NCBI GenBank assembly: GCA_003540955.1
Contig: DPMX01000296.1
Span: forward strand, 1 to 6,138
From: Gammaproteobacteria bacterium
Lineage (GTDB): Bacteria; Pseudomonadota; Gammaproteobacteria; Ga0077536
DNA length: 6,138 bases
Direction of reading: 5' to 3'
Of the stretch, positions 1-6,068 are shown in pieces; the stretch's first letter is position 1, and the number at the start of each line of letters is the position of its first letter. The notes beneath the pieces are model-generated. The model made no database searches. It was not told the DNA's origin and saw only the letters and a list, made by a program, of their open reading frames with translations. The position numbers were made by a program, and so were the translations under genes.

Positions 1-1155
1 ACCGAACGAAAAAAATAGAAGGTAGGTATTCTTACGACCGATATAGTCTGAGGTACTTGCCCAGAAAAGTCGTCCTAGCATGTTGAATACACTAATCATC
101 AACACATAAGTAGCAGCAAAGTTCAAATCAACTATCTCGGGCAATGTGGTCCCAAATATCTCTGTCATCATCGTCTTCGCGACTGCCAGTACACCGATCC
201 CAGCCGTTACGTTGAAACACAAGACAACCCACAGTAGATAGAACTGGGGAGTTTTCAAGGCCTCATTGATCTCAACGTTATGAGACGTGATCATGGAATC
301 ACCATCTTGCACTCTCGGGAACTCCCAACCCGTTGGCTTCCATCCTTCGGCCGGTACACGATAGGCAAACGCAGCCACCATCATCACAATGAAATAAATA
401 GCGCCTAGGCTAAAAAAGGTCTGTGCGACACCCACGGACCCAGTTCCAACCACATATACACCCTCAGGGCCTGGGACAATCATTGCCGCAATATCGTTTT
501 GCCCGACAACTACGACTTCGCGCACGAAGCCGGCAACATCGGCGACTCGCCGACCGCTTTCAGTTACTAATTTAACAGTATCCTGCGTCCCGAGGTATTG
601 TGGAGCCTGATAATAGAAGTCCAAAAACCCATCAATCATCGGCTTGCCAAGCATTGCGCCGCCGCCAAAGCCCATTATCGCAATGCCGGTTGCCATACCG
701 CGGCGATCCGGAAACCATCGTATCAATGTGCTAACGGGCGAGACATACCCAAGACCCAGGCCACAGCCGCCAATGACACCATATCCTACATAGAGCATCC
801 ATAACTGCCCGCTAACGATCCCGAGCCCGCCTATTATAAATCCGCCACCCCAGCAGGTCGCCGCGACCACGCCCACTACCCGTGGCCCGACGTCCTCTAG
901 CCATTTCCCGGCTAATGCAGCAGCGAGGCCCAAAAATACGATCGCAACAGTAAAAACCCAAACCACCCCCTTTAACGACCAATCATCTGCAGCACTGGTT
1001 ACAACACCGATTCGCTTAATCAAGGCAGGATTAAACAAACTCCAGGCATACACCGATCCAATACAAAGATGGATACCAAGTGCAGCCGGTGCTATTAACC
1101 AACGATTAAAATTCGGTTTGGCTACAATTCGTCGCCTTGAAAAAACTCCGACCAT
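1..1155 (-). CDS. OFA-type (oxalate/formate antiporter family) MFS transporter, 3' end off the window
   Basis: Inner-membrane major facilitator permease; relatives exchange or import small carboxylates such as oxalate and formate, but this substrate is unknown. The reading frame is open for 385 codons to the window edge, so the C-terminal part is missing. Hydrophobic segments lie near residues 18-40, 64-84, 93-112, 117-140, 153-172, 244-265, 304-328 and 345-365, and a ninth begins at the edge. Family-like marks are GSVYAWSLFNP (33-43), GKWLEDVGPR (83-92), RWFPDRRGMATG (146-157) and GRLFWASTSDYIGRKNTY (361-378), the last being the MFS loop motif after helix 8. About 70 mostly polar residues (173-243) sit between helices 5 and 6, which by normal MFS topology is periplasmic. 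The ATG at 1155 is preceded by GGAG (1163-1166) at 7 nt. It is transcribed away from the SnoaL-like gene. The family call is firm; transport of oxalate or formate is not shown. Confidence 0.9.
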   Translation of the reverse strand, partial: MVGVFSRRRIVAKPNFNRWLIAPAALGIHLCIGSVYAWSLFNPALIKRIGVVTSAADDWSLKGVVWVFTVAIVFLGLAAALAGKWLEDVGPRVVGVVAATCWGGGFIIGGLGIVSGQLWMLYVGYGVIGGCGLGLGYVSPVSTLIRWFPDRRGMATGIAIMGFGGGAMLGKPMIDGFLDFYYQAPQYLGTQDTVKLVTESGRRVADVAGFVREVVVVGQNDIAAMIVPGPEGVYVVGTGSVGVAQTFFSLGAIYFIVMMVAAFAYRVPAEGWKPTGWEFPRVQDGDSMITSHNVEINEALKTPQFYLLWVVLCFNVTAGIGVLAVAKTMMTEIFGTTLPEIVDLNFAATYVLMISVFNMLGRLFWASTSDYIGRKNTYLLFFSFG

Positions 1156-1324
1156 AACGCTACTCCACGTATAGGATTCCGTTATCATTTCATCGTCCGA
1201 CCTAGTTATCCAGGCGAAACCACGTAAACTGAGCCGCTAGGTAATCACAAGAAGCGAAGCATCCGTTGTACAATCAGTCTGTTGCACTGAACGCACGCTG
1301 TCATCTAGCAGAGAGTCTGAATCA
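1156..1324. promoter_or_regulatory. Divergent intergenic region between permease and SnoaL-like gene
   Basis: This 169-bp gap must hold the start signals for two genes reading outward, so shared control is plausible. What can be seen is a direct repeat CCACGTA at 1165-1171 and 1220-1226, a six-base inverted pair ACCTAG (1200-1205) / CTAGGT (1237-1242), and the small palindrome TTGTACAA. No pair of boxes with good spacing fits a sigma-70 promoter on either strand. The repeats are short enough to be chance, so only the existence of a control region is inferred. Confidence 0.35.
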
Positions 1325-1711
1325 ATGTCCGAAAAAAACGAAGTCACGCCAGAATTCTTGGCCCGGTTTACGAAGGCTTGGAACGACAAAGATCTTGATA
1401 CGTTAATGGAGCATATGGCTGAGAATTGTACTTTTATGGCGTCGGTCGGCACCCAAGTCGAAGGGTCCTTATGGGTCGGTCAGAAAAACGTTCGTAAAGG
1501 TTTTTCCAGCCTCTGGATTAGCTACCCCGACGCACATTTCGAACCTGTGGGGGAAGACATCATCGCCGGCAACAGGGGTTGTTCCGAGTGGATATTTACC
1601 GGGACCGAGTCAGCAGACGGGACCCGCATAAAAGCTCGCGGCTGCGACGTCTATACATTTAAGGATGGTAAAATCCTGATCAAAAACTCTATGCGCAAAC
1701 AACATCCATAG
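1325..1711 (+). CDS. SnoaL/NTF2-like fold protein, function unknown
   Basis: A 128-residue protein with the length and pattern of the SnoaL-like/NTF2-like superfamily, a cone-shaped alpha+beta fold used by small cyclases, isomerases, dehydratases and many proteins of unknown role; it is likely cytosolic, with no signal peptide or membrane segment. The N-terminal helix carries FTKAWNDKDLDTLMEHM (15-31). Then come a G-rich turn and helix around VGQKNVRKGF (51-60), YPDAHFEP (67-74), a strand with SEWIFTGTESADGT (87-100), and the closing strands GCDVYTFKDGKI (106-117), a typical family ending. The ATG at 1325 follows a weak purine stretch GAGAG (1311-1315). It is the only plus-strand gene, divergent from the permease and convergent with the AOR gene, whose stop lies 22 bp beyond its own. 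The fold is well supported; substrate and reaction cannot be read from sequence. Confidence 0.85.
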   Translation: MSEKNEVTPEFLARFTKAWNDKDLDTLMEHMAENCTFMASVGTQVEGSLWVGQKNVRKGFSSLWISYPDAHFEPVGEDIIAGNRGCSEWIFTGTESADGTRIKARGCDVYTFKDGKILIKNSMRKQHP

Positions 1712-1733
1712 TGCTATATGTTATCGTAACCTG

Positions 1734-3455
1734 TCAGACATCGTGTTGCTGCCACCATCTTTTCACCGATTGGTTAACTTCTGCAGCGTGAAAGCGAGCC
1801 ACCTGATCGCTGGGATAGAGAGACTCCTCATAAAAGAACGCCGGTAACTCGTCATCAACTTCGGTAAAACCCGCATCTTTGTTGAATTGCGCTTCATACT
1901 TTAATGTGTCACTGCCGAGTTGCCGAAAAAATGTAGGCTCAAGTTCGGTCCCGAGGGCATCGTTAATTGACTGAACCACGAATTCCACGTGTTCGTTAGT
2001 TACGGAACGACCAAATACGCATAGCCCAAGAGAATCGGCGGTCGCACACAAAATCTGCATTTCCATACTAATGTCGACTAATTCGTCGACTCCTTTGCCA
2101 CTGCACTCGTATTTGGGTGCATTACCAGTCGTATGGTCTGCACCCTGGGCCGTCATCATCATCGAGATCCCTGTCACCTCAATCACCCGAGGATCGTAGG
2201 CGCTAATCGCTTGCTTTTTTATAACCGGCGTCCGATGGACATTATAATGATCACCGACTCGCGCAGTACCTTGCGCCCATAGCAAACCCTGCTCAGTGCC
2301 AACCCTGATTTCATCCAACACGGATTGCAAAAACACCACATCGCCAAACTTAGCCAAACCCGCATCAAGCAAAACACCCATCATCGCGCCAGTTTCGATC
2401 GTATCGATGCCAAGATCGTTGGCGAGATAATTGAGGTGGGCCAAGTCATCAGGATCGGTTAACCCGCAATTTGTACCCATCAACCCGAGCGTCTCATATT
2501 CCACCGGCGATACAATCTCATTACCGTTCACATCCGCGTAAACATTACTGCACTCAATTAAACAACCTGGCATACAAGCATGAGACGTCTCCCCGCCACG
2601 CTCCGTGTTGCGCTGACGAATAAAGTCTCCACCCATTTTGAATGGTCCGTCATCCAAACCATGTTGTTGGCCACTGCTAAAGTTATTCACTGGCAAACCA
2701 CCGACATGGTTTGTGTAGTCGGCCATCATCGCCGTACCGTAATCCTTGAGCGCGGTAATCGCTGCATCTTCTTTCAGCAAAGCCGCATACTTCTTAACTC
2801 CTTGGATAACTTTCTTGCGATCCTGAAACGTAGGCATCTTATTCATCTCGACGACGACCGCTTTAACTTTTTTCGATCCCATAACAGCACCGACGCCACC
2901 GCGAGCCGCGAGTCTTGTAGGTCGCCGATCGGTATCACTCATCGCTATACCTGCCAACAATCCGAGACGCTCACCAACCGGACCGCAAATGGCAAGGGCC
3001 ACCTTCTTTCCATATTTCTCATGTAGGGAATTCGCACAATCAAAGTTACCTAATCCCATAAACTCTTCGGCTCTATCAAAGCTGTAAGTGCCATCTTTGC
3101 GAAAATGTATCACTATCCATTCGTCGGATGCACCGTGAAGAGTAAAACCCGACAAATGAAGCTGCCCCAATGCGAGACCGAATGACCCACCTGAATTGGC
3201 CTCTTTAATTCCCCCAGTTAACGGGCTTTTACAACCTACACTTGTCCGATTGGCGTTCGACCAGTTACTCCCGGCAAACGGGCCAGCGGAAAATATTAGT
3301 GGGTTCTTAGGTCCCAAGGGATCCACCTGAGCTACTCCCATCTCGTTCAGACTCTTCGCAATAAAATAGCGGCCGGCGAAGGCAGCTTCTTCGCCGGAGA
3401 CCTCTTCTTCCCGCACGGCTTTCGAATCCAGGTCGATGTGAAGATATTTACGCAT
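1734..3455 (-). CDS. Aldehyde:ferredoxin oxidoreductase family protein (tungsten/molybdo-bis-pterin enzyme)
   Basis: Members oxidise aldehydes to carboxylic acids, or run the reverse, passing electrons from a bis-pterin tungsten or molybdenum site through one [4Fe-4S] cluster to ferredoxin or another carrier. At 573 residues it is close to the usual length of about 600 and looks complete. The N-terminal AOR domain includes the cofactor-binding stretch NRTSVGCKSPLTGG (69-82) and ANSGGSFG (86-93). Cluster cysteines are expected at C294, C298 and C302 (CMPGCLIEC) plus C479 in DSLGLC (474-479), the DxxGLC pterin motif; NDLGID (346-351) fits the second pterin motif. VEYET (318-322) and GADH (438-441) carry the likely active-site Glu and His. 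No signal peptide is seen, so it is cytosolic. AAGGG (3465-3469) sits 9 nt before the ATG. No ferredoxin, small subunit or pterin-synthesis gene is adjacent. The family is certain; aldehyde substrate, metal and electron partner are unknown. Confidence 0.95.
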   Translation of the reverse strand: MRKYLHIDLDSKAVREEEVSGEEAAFAGRYFIAKSLNEMGVAQVDPLGPKNPLIFSAGPFAGSNWSNANRTSVGCKSPLTGGIKEANSGGSFGLALGQLHLSGFTLHGASDEWIVIHFRKDGTYSFDRAEEFMGLGNFDCANSLHEKYGKKVALAICGPVGERLGLLAGIAMSDTDRRPTRLAARGGVGAVMGSKKVKAVVVEMNKMPTFQDRKKVIQGVKKYAALLKEDAAITALKDYGTAMMADYTNHVGGLPVNNFSSGQQHGLDDGPFKMGGDFIRQRNTERGGETSHACMPGCLIECSNVYADVNGNEIVSPVEYETLGLMGTNCGLTDPDDLAHLNYLANDLGIDTIETGAMMGVLLDAGLAKFGDVVFLQSVLDEIRVGTEQGLLWAQGTARVGDHYNVHRTPVIKKQAISAYDPRVIEVTGISMMMTAQGADHTTGNAPKYECSGKGVDELVDISMEMQILCATADSLGLCVFGRSVTNEHVEFVVQSINDALGTELEPTFFRQLGSDTLKYEAQFNKDAGFTEVDDELPAFFYEESLYPSDQVARFHAAEVNQSVKRWWQQHDV

Positions 3456-3492
3456 GAGTTATTTCCCTTGTGAAAAGTGCAATGACAGTAGA

Positions 3493-3498
3493 ATTATA
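3493..3498 (-). promoter_or_regulatory. Candidate -10 box upstream of the AOR gene
   Basis: Read on the minus strand this is a perfect TATAAT, 37 bp before the AOR start codon, which would give an untranslated leader of roughly 30 nt. The hexamer 17 bp upstream (TGGGAG) is a poor -35 match, and TTGACG lies only 3 bp away, too close to pair with it. If used, the promoter would probably need an activator. It is a hand-found match only. Confidence 0.4.
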
Positions 3499-3618
3499 TC
3501 GCGTCAACCGAAGCACTCCCACTTTGACGAAAAACCATGCGTGATGAGAAGCACAGAACAAAAGACATCTACTAAAAGCTCCAGATTGAGTTTGTCGCAA
3601 CCCTGGCTCATTTATCCT

Positions 3619-3646
3619 AAAAGACAAAGAGTCACATTTTGTCTTT
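3619..3646 (-). terminator. Inverted repeat, possible terminator after the ketoacyl synthase gene
   Basis: Perfect 9-bp arms AAAGACAAA (3620-3628) and TTTGTCTTT (3638-3646) flank a 9-nt loop. In the ketoacyl-synthase transcript the 3' arm reads TTTGTCTTTT, a U-rich end resembling a factor-independent terminator, but the stem has only two G-C pairs and is weak. It lies 24 bp past the synthase stop and upstream of the candidate AOR promoter, a sensible place to end one transcript before another starts. It could instead be an operator for the AOR gene. Confidence 0.35.
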
Positions 3647-3650
3647 CGTC

Positions 3651-3667
3651 GGCTGAAAGCCTCAGCC
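3651..3667. repeat. Short GC-rich hairpin just past the ketoacyl synthase stop
   Basis: GGCTGA (3651-3656) and TCAGCC (3662-3667) form a perfect 6-bp stem with a 5-nt loop, starting 2 bp after the TAG stop of the synthase gene on the minus strand. It is followed in that transcript by an A-rich rather than U-rich stretch, so alone it is not a classical terminator. It may act with the adjacent AT-rich inverted repeat, or protect the 3' end of the message. Confidence 0.4.
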
Positions 3668-3669
3668 CC

Positions 3670-4908
3670 CTAGTCGCGCGTCACCACCAACGACGAGTTC
3701 TGCCCACCGAATCCGAATGCATTGACCTGGAGCGCGTCGATGCGCCCCTCTGCAGGTTGTTTGATCACAGCGTGAAGATTCTTTACCTCCGGCATGAGTT
3801 CACGCTCGTCATATGTACCTGCGGTCGCCATAAGAGCGTTCTCTCGCATACTGTAGAGGCCGACCAGCAAGCCTAATGCGCCTGCCGGCCCGTGCGGGTG
3901 CCCGAAGTTGCCTTTCGGGGACATCACTCTCATCGGGGTGCTGCGATCTCCGTAGATACGGTTAAGCGCCGCCAGCTCCGCAACATCACCTGCCGGAGTA
4001 CCCGTCCCGTGCGCAACGACGGCATCGATGTCATCAGAACCTCCCGGCAAACCGGCGCTCTCGAGCGCTAACTCCATTACGCGCTGCTCCCATTTCCCAT
4101 CCGGTTCAGGTGACGAGGGGTGGTAGCCATCGGCGAGAGTGGCATACCCTCGTAGGCTTCCATGAATGATGGCTCCCCGCCTCCGGGCCCGTTCGGTACG
4201 CTCTAGAACGAACATCCCGGCACCCTCGCCCAGCATGACTCCGAAGCGTTCGACGTTGAAAGGACGACAGGTCTTATAGGGATCGGGCTGCGGCGTAAAC
4301 ATTTTGTTGTTTCTAGCTCCGAAGAAAAGCAGCGGGCTAATCGCACAATCGGTACCACCCGTGATAGCCACATCCACCTCACCCGATTCGATCATACGAC
4401 CGGCGATCCCCATAGCATCGTGGGAAGAGGCACAGGCAGTCGCAATAGACAGTTGCGGTCCGTGAAGTCCCCAGCGCAGTGCAATATGTGCTGCGGGCAT
4501 ATTGAGAAGTGATTTCACCATAAACTTTGAGTCCACGGCCTCAGGTCCGGAAGTATCCAGCCGGCATTGATCTTCAGCATTGGTGTCGACTCCGCCGAGA
4601 GCACTTCCGACGACGACGGCGGTTCTTAAGGGGTCGAATGTCTCGATACCAGCGTCGGCTACCGCCTGGACGGCCGCCGCTAGGGCGTATTGGGAAAACA
4701 GCGCGGAGTTTCGGATCACCCGATCCTCGGCCCAGTTTGAAGGGTCAAAGTTCTCGATCAATGATATCCAAATGTTGTCGGATTCTTCGCCCTTCCACCG
4801 CACCGGACCTGCTACCACAGTCCCCGCTGCAAGGTTACGATTGAAAGCCTTGATCTCCTGGCCAATTGACGAGATCACACCTAAACCCGTGATAGCTACG
4901 TTCTCCAA
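3670..4908 (-). CDS. FabF-like beta-ketoacyl-[acyl-carrier-protein] synthase (KAS II type)
   Basis: A thiolase-fold condensing enzyme that joins a malonyl unit on acyl carrier protein to an acyl chain held on its active-site cysteine, releasing CO2. Its 412 residues match FabF (about 413). The triad is complete: C159 in TACASS (157-162), H300 in AHGTGTPAGD (299-308) and H337 in KGNFGHPHGPAGA (332-344), with the supporting lysine K332. FGFGGQN (398-404) is the family's C-terminal gating loop. The N terminus NVAITGLGVIS (3-13) is typical. The sequence after the second His, GHPHGP, departs from the usual FabF GHLLGA and suggests a specialised paralogue rather than the housekeeping enzyme. The start is TTG, chosen because AGGAG lies 7 nt upstream and the typical N terminus follows directly. 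No acyl carrier protein, ketoreductase or dehydratase is in the window, so it must use a carrier encoded elsewhere. Primary fatty-acid versus secondary-metabolite role is unresolved. Confidence 0.93.
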   Translation of the reverse strand: MENVAITGLGVISSIGQEIKAFNRNLAAGTVVAGPVRWKGEESDNIWISLIENFDPSNWAEDRVIRNSALFSQYALAAAVQAVADAGIETFDPLRTAVVVGSALGGVDTNAEDQCRLDTSGPEAVDSKFMVKSLLNMPAAHIALRWGLHGPQLSIATACASSHDAMGIAGRMIESGEVDVAITGGTDCAISPLLFFGARNNKMFTPQPDPYKTCRPFNVERFGVMLGEGAGMFVLERTERARRRGAIIHGSLRGYATLADGYHPSSPEPDGKWEQRVMELALESAGLPGGSDDIDAVVAHGTGTPAGDVAELAALNRIYGDRSTPMRVMSPKGNFGHPHGPAGALGLLVGLYSMRENALMATAGTYDERELMPEVKNLHAVIKQPAEGRIDALQVNAFGFGGQNSSLVVTRD

Positions 4909-4915
4909 GTTATAG

Positions 4916-4920
4916 CTCCT
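4916..4920 (-). promoter_or_regulatory. Ribosome binding site deciding the TTG start of the ketoacyl synthase
   Basis: AGGAG on the minus strand ends 7 nt before the TTG at 4908-4906. This near-consensus site at ideal spacing is what supports TTG as the start codon; the conserved N-terminal strand begins two residues later, so no downstream start would keep the domain whole. Confidence 0.75.
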
Positions 4921-5125
4921 ATTTTATGTAAGGTGCTCCACAACACTATCAGACTGAGGTGACTTGGTACACGAAGGCCATCGAACACGGACAGAATCTT
5001 CTACTACTCAAATGATAATGCCATGACACTAGCTACGCCCTAGGTGTGGGCCAACCACTCCTTGACCACAAAAATTATAACTAAATATACCCGACGTTCG
5101 CCGGCCGCATGTAATATCCGAAACT
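4921..5125. other. Intergenic region between PhyH-like and ketoacyl synthase genes, no clear feature
   Basis: About 205 bp with no credible gene. On the minus strand there is a TATAAT (5079-5074) without a matching -35 box and about 165 bp from the synthase start, and an imperfect GGTCAA/TTGGCC stem near 5049-5067 with no T-run after it. Neither is convincing as promoter or terminator. The length suggests the synthase gene has its own promoter here rather than simple co-transcription with the PhyH-like gene. Confidence 0.3.
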
Positions 5126-6007
5126 CTATTTTTTCCCCACCTTCGATAACTGATCAGTGTCAAAGTGAGCTCGTTTACGGGGACCGCGGCCGAGGGCAAG
5201 CTCGGGCACCATGAGATCGAACTCCCCCGCAACGCCTTCTGGATCAGAAAAGTAACCCAAACCGTAGCTGCCTTGGGTGTACCCTACTAGTTCTTGGAGC
5301 TCTTCGTCGAGATTCTTTGCAATGTGGGGTGGACAGGACAGGAATTGGTTTTCTTGTTGGCGAAGCCAGGCCAGGCAGTACGTAAGGTTTAGCCCGATCC
5401 GTGGTTTCTTTGATCTGTTTTCTCCTCCGCTATGCAAGACCGTCCCGGTGTAAAGAAGGACCGAACCCCGAGACATTTCCGCTTGGACGATTTGGTCTAT
5501 TGTGGCGTCCCGATCCCACGACCAGTTTTGAGAACCGGGTACGATCCTAGTGGCGCCGTTTTCCACAGTAAAATCTGTAATAGCCCATAATGTATTGAAC
5601 TGTGGTTCAATTTGCTGGGGAATGTGAGTACCCCAGGCAAACCGATCACGGTGCATTAATTGCGCCTTTGCTCCCGGATAGATAGTGGTTGCTTGGGTAA
5701 GGTGGAGCGTTAGTTTTTCAGTGTATGATCCAAGAAGTTGATTCGCGAGACTCAGGATGCGTTTATCCATTACGAGATCGTGGCTGCTGGGAATGCGAGC
5801 AATCAAGGCCCCAGTGCGTCGCGTTTTCTTTCCTGTAAAATCGTCACGGCCATACGGGGTTCTTGTGAGGTAAGGCTCAAGCTCTGAGGTGAAGCGGATC
5901 AACTTCTCCTCGTCCGCAGCATTAGTTATGATTGCGACACCATCTTGTTTTATAGCGCGAAGAACTTCTTCTAATGGTGCATCAGGTTCGAAATATTGGA
6001 GAGACAT
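5126..6007 (-). CDS. Phytanoyl-CoA dioxygenase (PhyH) family Fe(II)/2-oxoglutarate oxygenase
   Basis: A cytosolic double-stranded beta-helix oxygenase that uses O2 and 2-oxoglutarate, releasing succinate and CO2, to hydroxylate an organic substrate. The 293-residue length fits the family. The iron-binding facial triad is visible as H119 and D121 in HRD (119-121) plus H192 in HSGGEN (192-197); R203 in KPRIGLN is the likely 2-oxoglutarate-binding arginine. GVAIITN (23-29) and NGATRIVPGSQ (150-160) are further PhyH marks. Bacterial members act on very varied substrates (acyl-CoAs, amino acids, quaternary amines, secondary metabolites), so the name does not prove phytanoyl-CoA as substrate. The ATG at 6007 has only a weak GAG (6015-6017) 7 nt upstream. 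The gene starts 61 bp after the 3' end of tRNA-Ser on the same strand, with no clear terminator between, and ends 217 bp before the synthase start. An intact enzyme is well supported; the substrate is unknown. Confidence 0.93.
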   Translation of the reverse strand: MSLQYFEPDAPLEEVLRAIKQDGVAIITNAADEEKLIRFTSELEPYLTRTPYGRDDFTGKKTRRTGALIARIPSSHDLVMDKRILSLANQLLGSYTEKLTLHLTQATTIYPGAKAQLMHRDRFAWGTHIPQQIEPQFNTLWAITDFTVENGATRIVPGSQNWSWDRDATIDQIVQAEMSRGSVLLYTGTVLHSGGENRSKKPRIGLNLTYCLAWLRQQENQFLSCPPHIAKNLDEELQELVGYTQGSYGLGYFSDPEGVAGEFDLMVPELALGRGPRKRAHFDTDQLSKVGKK

Positions 6008-6068
6008 GCTTTCGCTCGAGGACTTCTTCTTTGGAAACTTGGGAAGGTATAAATAGGCCTAGGTAATA

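Noticed and set aside
598..804. 68-codon plus-strand frame inside the permease gene
   Set aside because: It is antisense to conserved transmembrane segments of the OFA permease.
1237..1452. 71-codon minus-strand frame overlapping the start of the SnoaL-like gene
   Set aside because: It is antisense to the conserved N-terminal helix of the SnoaL-like protein and shows no recognisable family.
1712..1733. Possible bidirectional terminator between the converging SnoaL-like and AOR genes
   Set aside because: The 22-bp gap holds only GTTA/TAAC with a 3-nt loop at its edge and no T-run, which is too weak to call.
2072..2090. GTCGAC repeated twice, resembling an inverted repeat or operator
   Set aside because: It encodes the repeated Val-Asp pairs of VDELVDIS inside AOR, so codon repetition explains it.
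2580..3026. 148-codon plus-strand open frame inside the AOR gene
   Set aside because: It lies wholly antisense to a strongly conserved AOR coding region and its translation resembles no family.
3454..3876. 140-codon plus-strand open frame spanning the AOR-ketoacyl synthase gap
   Set aside because: Its 3' half is antisense to the conserved synthase C terminus, the 5' half has low-complexity composition, and no ribosome site or domain supports it.
4527..4915. Two overlapping plus-strand open frames antisense to the ketoacyl synthase N-terminal half
   Set aside because: They are Arg/Pro/Ser-rich shadow translations of a conserved gene on the other strand.
5029..5232. 67-codon minus-strand frame overlapping the PhyH-like C terminus
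   Set aside because: It is an alternative frame of the same strand, overlapping about half its length with the real gene, and has no domain.
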